Part shown: positions 16,877 through 24,935 of the stretch, piece after piece | Layout: every line of letters starts with the position of its first letter | How positions within the stretch are numbered: position 1 is the stretch's first letter | Assembly (NCBI GenBank): GCA_035532535.1 | Contig: DATKQT010000014.1 | Location: forward strand, 1-60,143 | Length of the DNA stretch: 60,143 nt | Reading direction: 5' to 3' | From: Palsa-739 sp035532535 | GTDB taxonomy: Bacteria; Actinomycetota; Thermoleophilia; Gaiellales; Gaiellaceae | Program-made: the position numbers and the translations under genes | Notes under the pieces: generated by a model | Told to the model about the DNA's origin: nothing | What the model saw: only the letters and a program-made list of their open reading frames with translations | Databases searched by the model: none

Positions 16877-18618
16877 TGCGTGTCGATGCCGAGACGCGCG
16901 AGCTCCTCCGCCGCGGTCTCGGGCGGGAGCTTGCGGAAGAGCGGCATCGGCTCGCGCAGCCTCCGGCCGGGCTCGAGCGCGCTCGGCGCCCACGTGCCGA
17001 CCCAGCTCGCGTAGTCGCCGGTCAGGATGTTGTGGTCCTCGAGGCTGCGGATCTCGGGCACTCCGGCGAGCACACCGTCGTGGCCGAGCAGCTCGTGCAC
17101 GACCTGCGAGGTGAACGGGAGAAACGGCGCGAGCAGCGTCTTCAGCGAGTCGACGCACTGGAGCGCGACGTAGAGGACGGTGGCGGCGCGGTCGCGGTCG
17201 GTCTTCACGAGCGTCCACGGCTCCTGGTCGGCGACGTACTGGTTCGCGAGCGAGCTGATCCGCATCGCCTCGGCGAGCGCGGCCTTGAAGCGCACCTGCT
17301 CGATCAGGCCGCCGACCGCGTCGAAGCCGGCCGCGACAGCGTCGAGCACGCGGCGGTCGGCCTCGGTGAGCTCGCCCGGCGCCGGAACCTCGCCGAACGT
17401 CCGATGCGCGTTCACGAGCGTGCGGTTGACGAGGTTGCCCCAGTTGGCGAGCAGCTCGTCGTTGTTGCGCCGTACGAACTCGTCCCACGTGAAGTCGGAG
17501 TCCTGCGTCTCGGGGCCGGCCGCGGTGAGGTAGTAGCGCAGCGGATCGGGGTCGTAGCGCGTGAGGAAGTCGCCGACCCAGACCGCGATGTTGCGACTCG
17601 TCGAGGCCTTGCGCCCCTCCATGGTGAGGAACTCGCTCGAGACGACGTTGTACGGCAGCTGCAGGTCGTCGCCGTACCCCATGAGCATCGCCGGCCAGAT
17701 GATCGCGTGGAAGACGATGTTGTCCTTGCCCATGAAGTAGAAGTGGCGCGCGGCGTCGTTCTGCCACCACTCGCGCCACGCATCGGGCGTTCCGCGGTTG
17801 TGCGCCCATTCGATGCTGGCGGACAGGTAGCCGATGACGGCGTCGAACCAGACGTAGATGCGCTTCGTGTCCTCCGGATAGCCGGGCACCGGCACCGGGA
17901 CGCCCCAGTCGATGTCGCGCGTCATCGCGCGCGGCTTCAGGTCGCGCACCAGCCCGAGGGCGAAGTTGCGCACGTTCGGACGCCAGTGCGTCTGGGCCGT
18001 CAGCCACTCCTCGAGCTGCGTCGCGAACGCCGGCAGATCGAGAAAGAGATGCGTCGTCTCCCGGAACTCGGGTGTCGAGCCGTCGATGATCGAGCGCGGC
18101 TCGACCAGGTCGACGGGGTCGAGCTGGTTGCCGCAGTTGTCGCACTGGTCGCCGCGCGCGTGCGGGTACTCACAGATTGGGCACGTGCCCTCGATATAGC
18201 GGTCGGGCAGCGTCCGCCCCGTGGCGGGGGAGAACGCGCCGAGCGTCGTTCGCTCGATGAGGTAGCCCTTGTCGTACAGCGTCCGGAAGACGTCCTGCGT
18301 GACGTCGTAGTGGTTCGGCGTCGTCGTCCGCGTGAACGTGTCGAACGTGAATCCGAGCCGGACGTAGTCGTCGAGGATGAGCGCGTTGTTGCGGTCGGCG
18401 AGCTCACGAGGCGACACGCCTTCGCGATCCGCCGACACCATCACCGGCGTGCCGTGCTCGTCCGTCCCGCTCACCATGAGGACGTCGTTGCCCTTGAGGC
18501 GGTGATAGCGGGCGAAGATGTCGGACGGCACGCCGGGGCCGGCGACATGGCCCAGGTGCCGCGGTCCGCTCGCGTACGGCCATGCGACCGCGACGAGGAT
18601 CTTCTGCGACTGCGACAG
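16873..18618 (-). CDS. metG: Methionyl-tRNA synthetase (CTG start)
   Basis: Charges tRNA-Met. The catalytic N terminus reads KILVAVAWPYASGPRHLGHVAG, with the HIGH-type motif HLGH, and is essential to the fold. The only start codon that includes it is CTG 18618-18616; the frame is closed by TGA about 50 bases further upstream. AAGGAG lies 6 bases before the CTG. The 581 residues also hold a four-cysteine zinc knob (CPICEYPHARGDQCDNC), a KMSKS-equivalent KASTS near residue 330, and the anticodon-binding helices. A downstream GTG (18531) would delete HLGH. The 5' end overlaps the long frame of the upstream M23 gene. Confidence 0.93.
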   Translation of the reverse strand: MSQSQKILVAVAWPYASGPRHLGHVAGPGVPSDIFARYHRLKGNDVLMVSGTDEHGTPVMVSADREGVSPRELADRNNALILDDYVRLGFTFDTFTRTTTPNHYDVTQDVFRTLYDKGYLIERTTLGAFSPATGRTLPDRYIEGTCPICEYPHARGDQCDNCGNQLDPVDLVEPRSIIDGSTPEFRETTHLFLDLPAFATQLEEWLTAQTHWRPNVRNFALGLVRDLKPRAMTRDIDWGVPVPVPGYPEDTKRIYVWFDAVIGYLSASIEWAHNRGTPDAWREWWQNDAARHFYFMGKDNIVFHAIIWPAMLMGYGDDLQLPYNVVSSEFLTMEGRKASTSRNIAVWVGDFLTRYDPDPLRYYLTAAGPETQDSDFTWDEFVRRNNDELLANWGNLVNRTLVNAHRTFGEVPAPGELTEADRRVLDAVAAGFDAVGGLIEQVRFKAALAEAMRISSLANQYVADQEPWTLVKTDRDRAATVLYVALQCVDSLKTLLAPFLPFTSQVVHELLGHDGVLAGVPEIRSLEDHNILTGDYASWVGTWAPSALEPGRRLREPMPLFRKLPPETAAEELARLGIDTQ

Positions 18619-20143
18619 GGTGCGCTCCTTCGGACGTCGTCGAGGAGCTAGAGATCATACGAACCACTTTCAGCGCCGCCGCGCAGGCGAGCGCGAGCAG
18701 GAGGACGAGCAGCCAGAGCGGACGGCCGGGCCGCGCGGGAACGGCGACATGTGTGGACCGACGCGCCGGCGGCCCGACGCCGCGGCGACCGGGGCCGTGG
18801 GTGCGTCCACGCACGGGGTGACGCGTGGCCGTCGGAGCCGTGGGCGCCGCGGACGGCGCAGTTCGCCGGACACCAGGCGCGACCGCGCGAACGATCCACG
18901 TGCGGCCCGGCCGAGCGGCCGCGACCGCGGCGGCGGGAGCAGCGAAGGTCACGGCCGGAACCAGCGCGTGCACGACGAACGCGTCGTCTGCTGCGACCGG
19001 TGCAGCGTCTGCGGCCGGTGCCGGAGTCGCATCCGGGGCGGCCCGGCCGGCTTCGCCGCCGCTGTCAGGCTCGGTCGAGGCGGTCGGATCGAACCCCGGA
19101 TCCGGGTTGATCACGGTGGCGTGCGGCGCCGGGGCGGGCACCGGTGGCGCGACGTGCGGCTGCGAGGGCGGATCCTTGGGCACGCCGGTCGGGGGCCCGG
19201 CGACGGTGTTCCCGCTGCCGTAGGAGGTTGCGGTCGAGGCCGGGGTCGACGTGCTGCCGCCGTCGTCCGGAACCGTCACAGCGGGCGGGTCGCTCGGGGG
19301 TCCGCTCGTCGCTTCCTGCTGCGGAGGAGCGGGCGCGTCGTCCGTGGTGTCCGGCGCCGGCGTGTCGGCCGGGCCGCTCGTGTCCGGGGCGGAGACGTCG
19401 CCGGCGCTTGTCGCCTGCGGCGGAGGAGCGGGCGCGTCCGATGTGGTGCCCGACACGGGCGGCTCGATCGTGCCGGCCCCGTCCGTCGTCGTATCGGACG
19501 TCGTCGTGTCGGACGAGGTCGTGTCGCTCGCCGTCGCCGCAGGCGGCGGATCGGTTGCCGCAGAGGTCGTGGTCGTGTCCGGCGTCGTTTCCGTCGGCGT
19601 CGTGGTCGTCGCCTGCGGCGGATCGGCGACGGGCGCCGGTGTCGGCGTGGGCGGCGGCGGCGCGGGCGTCGCCACGGCCATGGGCGGCGGGGGTGCCGGG
19701 AGGAACGAGAGCGGATCGAGATAGCCCTGCGCGTTCGCGGTCACGCGTACGCCCATGTACACGTACGGCACGTCGAGCTCGGGCGTCCCGCTCGGCCCGA
19801 CGGCGCCCACGGTCGAGCCCTCCGCCACGCTCGCGCCCTTCGCGACGCCGATCGAGCCGAGATGCGTGAGCGTGACCGAGTAGCCGTCGGCAGTCTCGAT
19901 CGTCACCGATCTGCCGCTCGTCGGCACCGTCCCCGCGAAGCTGATCGTGCCGGAGACGGGCGCCGCCACGGGCGCCCCGGTCAGCGCGCCGATGTCGATC
20001 CCGCGATGCTGCCCGCCGGCGTACGGATGGCTCGGGTCGAACGTGAACCCGAGCAGAACAGGGCCTTGCACCGGCCAGCTCCAGGCGTACGCGTCCGGAG
20101 CCCAGAGCAGGAAGAGCAGGACGACGAGCGCGAGCCGGCGCAT
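18404..20143 (-). CDS. Secreted M23/LytM-like protein with Pro/Thr-rich stalk and C-terminal membrane anchor
   Basis: Envelope protein of 579 residues as read. Signal peptide 1-20, LytM/M23 fold at about 25-140, a Pro/Ala/Thr/Ser/Asp-rich stalk to about 400, a basic stretch, and a transmembrane segment near 485-505 (LWLLVLLLALACAAALKVV). The zinc motif HRGID (His46, Asp50) and His94 are present, but the usual HxH is YVY (127-129), so it may be an inactive LytM-type activator. SD AGAGGAGG lies 4 bases before ATG 20143. After the membrane segment the frame runs 215 bases into metG out of phase; a one-base shift would end it at 18648, so a frameshift is possible. Confidence 0.7.
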   Translation of the reverse strand: MRRLALVVLLFLLWAPDAYAWSWPVQGPVLLGFTFDPSHPYAGGQHRGIDIGALTGAPVAAPVSGTISFAGTVPTSGRSVTIETADGYSVTLTHLGSIGVAKGASVAEGSTVGAVGPSGTPELDVPYVYMGVRVTANAQGYLDPLSFLPAPPPPMAVATPAPPPPTPTPAPVADPPQATTTTPTETTPDTTTTSAATDPPPAATASDTTSSDTTTSDTTTDGAGTIEPPVSGTTSDAPAPPPQATSAGDVSAPDTSGPADTPAPDTTDDAPAPPQQEATSGPPSDPPAVTVPDDGGSTSTPASTATSYGSGNTVAGPPTGVPKDPPSQPHVAPPVPAPAPHATVINPDPGFDPTASTEPDSGGEAGRAAPDATPAPAADAAPVAADDAFVVHALVPAVTFAAPAAAVAAARPGRTWIVRAVAPGVRRTAPSAAPTAPTATRHPVRGRTHGPGRRGVGPPARRSTHVAVPARPGRPLWLLVLLLALACAAALKVVRMISSSSTTSEGAHPVAVAEDPRRGRMAVRERTAAPGPCRRPRRAVRHLRPLSPPQGQRRPHGERDGRARHAGDGVGGSRRRVAS

Positions 20144-20187
20144 GGAGCCTCCTCTGTTGTCAGCAATGAAAACGGAGTGAGCGCGCC

Positions 20188-20216
20188 AAGCTAGCAGCGG
20201 CACCAGACGTTGTCAA
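20188..20216 (-). promoter_or_regulatory. Sigma-70-type promoter of the M23-like gene
   Basis: On the minus strand a consensus -35 TTGACA (20216-20211) is followed after 17 bases by TAGCTT (20193-20188). This lies about 45 bases before the start codon and leaves room for a leader with the AGAGGAGG ribosome-binding site. It is the clearest classical promoter in the window. Confidence 0.7.
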
Positions 20217-20222
20217 AAATGA

Positions 20223-21029
20223 TTACAGCGAGCCGCGGTACAGGCGATTGCGCGAGATCCCGCTGACGCGGGAGACGAGCTCGGCCGCGCGCCGTCGCGG
20301 CATGCCGGCTTCGACCAACTCGGCCACGGCCGCGAGTGCCACGTCCTCCCGGACAGTGCGCGGCTCGCGCGCCGGCCCGACGACGAGCGCGATCTCGCCC
20401 TTCGGAGGTTCGGCGAAGCGCTCCGCGAGCTCCTGCGCCGTCCCGCGCACGACTTCCTCGAACTTCTTCGTCAGTTCGCGGCACACCGCCGCCTCGCGTG
20501 CGGGATCGGCCGCCGCGAGCGAGCGGAGCGTCGCCGGAAGGCGCTGCGCCGACTCGAACGCGACCGCAGGCCAGCGCCACGCGGCGAGCTCCTCCCACAC
20601 CGCCGCGAGCGCCTTCTCGGTGCGCGGCAGGAAGCCGAGGAACTGGTAGCGCTCGCCGACGAGGCCGGACGCGACGAGCGCCGTCTCCACCGCCGACGGC
20701 CCCGGCAGCACGGTCACGGCAATGCCCGCGTCCAGGGCCGCGCGCACGATGCGCGCACCCGGATCGGACACGCCCGGCAGACCGGCGTCGGTGACGAGCG
20801 CGATCCGCTCCCCCGCCTCGAGCCGCGGCAAGAGCTCCGCCGTGCGCGCCGACTCGTTGTGCTCGTGGTAGGAGAGGACGCGCGCGCGGATGTCGTGCCG
20901 TTCGAGCAACGTGCGCGTGTGACGCGTGTCCTCGCACAAGACGAGATCCGCCTCGCGCAGCTCCGCGAGCACGCGCAGCGTCACGTCCTCGAGGTTCCCG
21001 ATCGGCGTCGCGCAGACGGCGAGCGGCAC
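20223..21029 (-). CDS. rsmI: 16S rRNA (cytidine1402-2'-O)-methyltransferase
   Basis: RsmI methylates the ribose of C1402 in the decoding centre. The 268 residues begin PLAVCATPIGNLEDVTLR, with the tetrapyrrole-methylase-fold signatures LCEDTRHTRTLLERHDI, SYHEHNE, LVTDAGLPGVSDPG (SAM site) and FLGFLPR. The C-terminal helix resembles the usual RsmI helix-turn-helix (RRRAAELVSRVSGISRNRLY). GTG 21029 is two bases after the ROK stop. An actinobacterial metG-rsmI neighbourhood is common. Confidence 0.94.
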   Translation of the reverse strand: MPLAVCATPIGNLEDVTLRVLAELREADLVLCEDTRHTRTLLERHDIRARVLSYHEHNESARTAELLPRLEAGERIALVTDAGLPGVSDPGARIVRAALDAGIAVTVLPGPSAVETALVASGLVGERYQFLGFLPRTEKALAAVWEELAAWRWPAVAFESAQRLPATLRSLAAADPAREAAVCRELTKKFEEVVRGTAQELAERFAEPPKGEIALVVGPAREPRTVREDVALAAVAELVEAGMPRRRAAELVSRVSGISRNRLYRGSL

Positions 21030-21031
21030 GG

Positions 21032-21943
21032 CTAGCTCTCGTCGAGCGCCTCGAACGCGACGAACGCCGCGCCGATGAGCCCTGCCGCCGTGCCGAGCTC
21101 CGCGCGCACGACGCGCACCTCGTCGCGCATCGGGCGAAGCGCCTCGCGCTGCATGATCTCCTCCGCCGCAGGCATGACCCACTCCCATGCGGCGATGCCG
21201 AAGCCGCCGCCGATGACGAGACGTCGCGGCTCGAAGATGTTCACGAACGAGCCCATGCCGGACCCGAGATGCGCCCCGATGTCGGCGAGGATCGTCCGCG
21301 CCGTCTCGTCGCCCTCGTTCGCGAGCCGCACGAGCCGATGTGCATCCGCTGCCGGGCCGAACGCCTCCTGCGCGGCCGCCGTCGCGGCGACGCCGGTCAC
21401 GTACGCCTCCAGGTGGCCGCGACCGGTGCAGCGCCCCTGACACGGGCGACCGTCGTGGACGATGACGACGTGGCCGAGCTCGACGCCGGCGCCGGTCGCG
21501 CCCCGGAACGGCTTGCCGCCGGTGATGACGCCCCCGCCCAGGCCGGTTCCGACCGTGAGCATGAGCACGTCGTCCACGCCGCGCGCCGCACCCACCTTCC
21601 ATTCGGCGATGCAGGCCGCGTTCGCGTCGTTGTCGATCCCGACGGGAATCCGAAAGCGCTCGTGCATCCGCCCGCGGAAATGCGGGTCGGCGATCGGCGT
21701 ATTCACCGCCTCGTACACGCCGCCCGTGAGCTGGTCGATCGGGCCTGGAATGCCGAATCCGAGCGCGCCCACCTCGTCCGTCATCAGCTCGTCGACGGCC
21801 GCGTCCAGCTCGACGTACAGCTCGTCCTGCGTCTTCGGCGTCGCGCGCTCGTGGCGCCGCAGCACCTCGCCCTCCCGCGTGACGACGCCGGCGAGGATCT
21901 TCGTCCCTCCGAGGTCCACGCCGATCGCATGCGTACTGCTCAT
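21032..21943 (-). CDS. ROK-family sugar kinase (glucokinase-like)
   Basis: Predicted ATP-dependent sugar kinase. The 303 residues contain the phosphate-binding GVDLGGTKILAGVV at the N terminus, GFGIPGPID, the catalytic-base region DNDANAAC, and TVGTGLGGGVITGG. The ROK zinc motif (CxCGxxGCxE) is degenerate here: PCQGRCTGRGHLE, with two cysteines and the histidine. Lacking an N-terminal DNA-binding domain, it is a kinase rather than a repressor. Glucose is the likeliest substrate. Divergent from the LCP gene with 26 bases between starts. Confidence 0.88.
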   Translation of the reverse strand: MSSTHAIGVDLGGTKILAGVVTREGEVLRRHERATPKTQDELYVELDAAVDELMTDEVGALGFGIPGPIDQLTGGVYEAVNTPIADPHFRGRMHERFRIPVGIDNDANAACIAEWKVGAARGVDDVLMLTVGTGLGGGVITGGKPFRGATGAGVELGHVVIVHDGRPCQGRCTGRGHLEAYVTGVAATAAAQEAFGPAADAHRLVRLANEGDETARTILADIGAHLGSGMGSFVNIFEPRRLVIGGGFGIAAWEWVMPAAEEIMQREALRPMRDEVRVVRAELGTAAGLIGAAFVAFEALDES

Positions 21944-21969
21944 CGTGAGCGGGTACCGTAACCCGCCGG

Positions 21970-23124
21970 ATGGCCGCCTCCGGGGAGAAGCCGTACCGCG
22001 TCTACAAGGGCGGACGGCAGAAGGGGAAAGTGCCGCTCTCCGGGCGCGACAAGCCGGACAAGAGCGGCGACCGCGGGGTCGTGCGCCGGAAGAAGGGATG
22101 GTCGTGGAGGCGCTGGACGCTGCTCACGCTGCTCGTCCTCGCCGTGTTCTTCGTCATCTGGGGTGTGGCGGGCTACCTCTCCGTGCACAGCGGCGTCGCG
22201 GACGCGAACAAACGGCTCGCGCCGGGAACGACCGCGGCGCTCACGAGCCAGAACGGGCTCATCCTCGACTCGCCGACGAACATCCTTCTGCTCGGCACCG
22301 ACCATTCAACGAACGGCCAGGCGGGACGCAACGCCGACGAGCACAGCGACTCGATGATGCTGCTGCGCACCGACCCGAGCCGCCACCGGATCACGTACCT
22401 CTCCATTCCCCGTGACCTCGGGGTGACGATCAACGGTGTGTACCAGAAGATCAACGGCGCGATGCAGATCGGCGGCCCGAGACTCGCCGTCCAGACGGTC
22501 GACCAGCTCCTCGGGTCGCAGCTCCCGGTCAACCACGTCGTCGTCGTGGACTTCGGCTCGTTCCAGAAGCTCATCGACGCCGTCGGCGGCATCACCGTGA
22601 ACGTGCCGGAGAAGATCCTCTCCAACCGCTTCGACTGCCCGTTCTCCTCTGCAACGCGCTGCCAGCAGTGGCCGGGCTGGCGCTTCGCGAAGGGGCCGCA
22701 GCACATGAACGGCCACACCGCGCTCATCTACTCGCGCATCCGCGAGAACCAGTTCGACCCGTCATGGACGGACTTCAAGCGCAGCCAGAACCAGCAGGCC
22801 GTGATGCAGGCGACGCTCGCGAAGCTCGCGAGCCCGACGCGCTTCTTCTCGCTCCCGTTCGACGGCTCGTCGCTCCTGGCTCCGATCTCGACCGACCTCT
22901 CCACCTGGGACTTCATGCAGCTCGCATGGGTGAAGTTCCGGGCCGGCGAGGTCGTCCACTGCCGGCTCGGCGGTTCGGCGACCGGCAACGGGTTCATCAC
23001 CGGCACGGAGGAGAACATCCAGGTGGTGCAGGAGGTGCTCGGGAACTCGGCGCCGCAGCCGCCGGCGCCCGGCACGGGCCTGTACGGCCCCGGCTGCGTG
23101 GTCGGAAATCAGACCTTCAAGTAA
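21970..23124 (+). CDS. LytR-CpsA-Psr (LCP) family cell-wall polymer ligase
   Basis: Predicted membrane-bound phosphotransferase joining glycopolymers to peptidoglycan from lipid-linked precursors. The 384 residues have a Lys/Arg-rich cytoplasmic N terminus, one membrane anchor at about 50-70, then the extracellular LCP domain with LLLGTDHS, HSDSMMLLRTDPSRHRITYLSIPRDLGV, INGAMQIGGP, VDFGSFQKLIDAVGGITVNV and YSRIRENQFDPSWTDFKRSQNQQ. The conserved Asp and Arg residues for metal and pyrophosphate binding are present. TACCGT lies 10 bases before the ATG, suggesting a leader of only a few bases. Confidence 0.93.
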   Translation: MAASGEKPYRVYKGGRQKGKVPLSGRDKPDKSGDRGVVRRKKGWSWRRWTLLTLLVLAVFFVIWGVAGYLSVHSGVADANKRLAPGTTAALTSQNGLILDSPTNILLLGTDHSTNGQAGRNADEHSDSMMLLRTDPSRHRITYLSIPRDLGVTINGVYQKINGAMQIGGPRLAVQTVDQLLGSQLPVNHVVVVDFGSFQKLIDAVGGITVNVPEKILSNRFDCPFSSATRCQQWPGWRFAKGPQHMNGHTALIYSRIRENQFDPSWTDFKRSQNQQAVMQATLAKLASPTRFFSLPFDGSSLLAPISTDLSTWDFMQLAWVKFRAGEVVHCRLGGSATGNGFITGTEENIQVVQEVLGNSAPQPPAPGTGLYGPGCVVGNQTFK

Positions 23125-23138
23125 CACGTTGTTACTTG
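23118..23138. terminator. Bidirectional hairpin between convergent LCP and FmdB genes
   Basis: CAAGTAAC and GTTACTTG form a perfect 8-bp stem around ACGTT. The left arm includes the TAA stop of the LCP gene, and the FmdB stop begins 2 bases after the right arm. The position and unusually low GC for this genome suggest a shared terminator or mRNA 3'-end stabiliser, although there is no long T-run. Confidence 0.5.
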
Positions 23139-23139
23139 T

Positions 23140-23427
23140 TCATGAGTCGCCGCTCGAGGCGGCGGGCTTCTTCTCCACCGGCTTCGAATCGGTCTTCGGC
23201 GCGTCCGAGGACGATCCGCCCTCGCCGCCGTCCTTCTTCGCCGTCTTCCCCTTGCCGTAATCGGTCGAATAGAAGCCCGAGCCCTTGTAGTGGATCGCGA
23301 CCGGGTAGAGGACGAGCTCGACCGGCGCGGCGCCGCACACGTCGCATTTCTCCGGCGCGGGCGCGGTCATGGACTGGAAGCGCTCGAACAGGTGACCGTT
23401 CGGGCAGCGGTATTCGTAGATGGGCAC
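23140..23427 (-). CDS. FmdB-family zinc-ribbon protein
   Basis: A 95-residue protein starting PIYEYRCPNGHLFERFQSM, the hallmark of the FmdB putative regulatory family. The zinc ribbon consists of CPNGH and CDVCG. A conserved hydrophobic-aromatic stretch (YPVAIHYKGSGFYSTDYGK) follows, then a Lys/Ser/Pro-rich disordered tail from about 60. GTG start. It is 18 bases behind a small membrane-protein gene on the same strand. The biochemical role of the family is not established. Confidence 0.88.
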   Translation of the reverse strand: MPIYEYRCPNGHLFERFQSMTAPAPEKCDVCGAAPVELVLYPVAIHYKGSGFYSTDYGKGKTAKKDGGEGGSSSDAPKTDSKPVEKKPAASSGDS

Positions 23428-23445
23428 GGGGAGCTAAGGCTACTT

Positions 23446-23655
23446 TCAGCCGTCCTGCGCCCGCTCCTGCTCGAGGAGCTCCTGGAAGCAGGGCGCTTCC
23501 TCGAACGCCGCGAGCCCGGCGGGATGGAGTTGCCGCTCGCGTCGTCGGCGCGCGAGATCGCGCCGTCTCTGCGCCGCAGCGACCGCGGCGGACGCACCGA
23601 CGACGCTCCCGATGAGAAACGAACGTAGTCGAGCTGCCCTGTCCTCCCCTTCCAT
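23446..23655 (-). CDS. Small membrane-associated protein
   Basis: A 69-residue product with one hydrophobic segment (RSFLIGSVVGASAAVAAAQ, about 11-29) followed by a strongly basic stretch (RRRDLARRRRERQ) and an acidic C-terminal helix. The family is not recognised. A near-consensus TACAAT ends 6 bases before ATG 23655, which supports a leaderless start and the reality of the gene. It is divergent from the PfkB gene with 15 bases between starts and upstream of fmdB. Confidence 0.62.
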   Translation of the reverse strand: MEGEDRAARLRSFLIGSVVGASAAVAAAQRRRDLARRRRERQLHPAGLAAFEEAPCFQELLEQERAQDG

Positions 23656-23661
23656 GGGACG

Positions 23662-23667
23662 ATTGTA
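23662..23667 (-). promoter_or_regulatory. -10 hexamer of the small membrane-protein gene
   Basis: TACAAT on the minus strand, 5 of 6 consensus, ends 6 bases before the ATG at 23655. On the other strand the overlapping bases GATTGT could serve the divergent PfkB gene. Confidence 0.45.
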
Positions 23668-23670
23668 GAA

Positions 23671-24504
23671 GTGCGGATCGCAACGCTCGGCGACGTGATG
23701 CTCGACGTGATCGTGCGGCTCGAGGAGCCGCTCGCTCCCGGCGGCGACGTTCGCGCGGCCACGCGCGCCGGCGCAGGCGGCCAGGCGGCCAACGTCGCCG
23801 CCTGGGCGAGGGAGCTCGGAGCGGACGCCCGCTGCATCGCGAAGCGCGGTACCGACGCGACGGGCGAGCTTGTCGCGCGCGAGCTCACGAACCGCGGCGT
23901 CGAGGTCGTCGGGCCGATCGTCACGGGCGCGACCGGGGTCGTCGTCTCCATCGTCGGCGGCGACGGCGAGCGCTCGCTCGCGTCCGACCGCGGCGTCGCG
24001 CCGTCGTTCGAGCCCACCGAGCTGGACGCGGCGTGGCTCGACTGCGACGTCCTCCATCTCTCCGGCTACGCGCTCCTGCGCGAGCCGGTCTCGGACACCG
24101 CCCTGCTCGCAGCGACGATCGCACGCGACCGCGGTGCGCGCGTGTCGGTCGACGTCGCCGCGTGGACGGAGATCCGTACCTTCGGACCGGTCCGTTTCCG
24201 CGAACTGCTCGACGTCATCGCTCCGGACGTCCTCTTCGCCACCGAGGCGGAGTGGGAGATGCTCGGCGGCGCGTACCTCACGGCGCCGACCGGCGTGATC
24301 AAGCGCGGGCCGCGCGGCGCGACGGTCGTCACCGAGGACGCACGCCTCGACCTCGCGCCGGTCGAGACGAACGTCGTCGACACGACCGGCGCCGGCGATG
24401 CGTTCGCGGCCGGATTCCTCGTCGGCGGCTCGCTCGAGGAGGCGGCCCGGCGCGGGCTCGACGCTGCGGCGCGCTGCATCGCGACAGTAGGGTCGCTGCC
24501 GTGA
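23671..24504 (+). CDS. PfkB-family carbohydrate kinase, probable pseudouridine kinase
   Basis: Ribokinase-fold sugar kinase of 277 residues. The N-terminal GDVMLDVIVRLEEPLAPGGD and AGAGGQAANVAAWARELGA form the substrate region. The C-terminal anion hole and catalytic Asp are in VVDTTGAGDAFAAGFLVG. GTG start. It is coupled by GTGA to a GNAT gene, which in turn is coupled by GTGA to psuG. Linkage to pseudouridine-5'-phosphate glycosidase makes pseudouridine kinase (PsuK) the best guess. Family membership is certain, the substrate is inferred. Confidence 0.85.
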   Translation: MRIATLGDVMLDVIVRLEEPLAPGGDVRAATRAGAGGQAANVAAWARELGADARCIAKRGTDATGELVARELTNRGVEVVGPIVTGATGVVVSIVGGDGERSLASDRGVAPSFEPTELDAAWLDCDVLHLSGYALLREPVSDTALLAATIARDRGARVSVDVAAWTEIRTFGPVRFRELLDVIAPDVLFATEAEWEMLGGAYLTAPTGVIKRGPRGATVVTEDARLDLAPVETNVVDTTGAGDAFAAGFLVGGSLEEAARRGLDAAARCIATVGSLP

Positions 24505-24935
24505 ACGTCGAGCCGTTGAGCGAGGAGCACGCCGCCGAGATCGCGGAGTGGCGCTACGAGTTCCCGTACGAGTGGTACGACACCGCGTCCGATCCGCGGC
24601 GCGTCGAGCTGTTCTCGAACGCGGTGCGGCGCGATGGCCTGCGCGCGATCGTCGGGGACGACGGCACCCTCGTCGGCTTCTTCAACTTCGTGCGTGAGCA
24701 CGACGAGGTGCGCATCGGCCTCGGCATGCGCCCCGACCTCACCGGCCGCGGGCTCGCGCAGCCGTTCATCGAGGCCGGGCTCGAATACGCACGCGCGCAG
24801 TGGGAGCCGCTGCGCTTCCGCCTGTGGGTCGCCCGTTGGAACGAGCGCGCGTTGCGCGCATACCGCCGAGCGGGATTCCGCGAGGTGAAGGCGGACGAGC
24901 GCAGCCGGTTTGTCGAGATGGAGCGGCCGGCGTGA
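24501..24935 (+). CDS. GNAT-family N-acetyltransferase
   Basis: A 144-residue acetyl-CoA-dependent acetyltransferase fold. EPLSEEHAAEIAEWRYEFPYEWYD is the typical N-terminal strand-helix of RimJ/L-like members. RIGLGMRPDLTGRGLAQPFIEAGLEYA carries the acetyl-CoA pyrophosphate loop (R/Q-x-x-G-x-G/A), and ARWNERALRAYRRAGFREV is the conserved C-terminal motif. Its GTG overlaps the kinase stop and its TGA overlaps the psuG start, so all three are one translational unit. The acceptor substrate is unknown. Confidence 0.88.
   Translation: MNVEPLSEEHAAEIAEWRYEFPYEWYDTASDPRRVELFSNAVRRDGLRAIVGDDGTLVGFFNFVREHDEVRIGLGMRPDLTGRGLAQPFIEAGLEYARAQWEPLRFRLWVARWNERALRAYRRAGFREVKADERSRFVEMERPA

Noticed and set aside
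19250..19724. Val/Gly-rich plus-strand frame
   Set aside because: Mirror of the Pro/Thr/Ser stalk of the M23-like protein; low complexity only.
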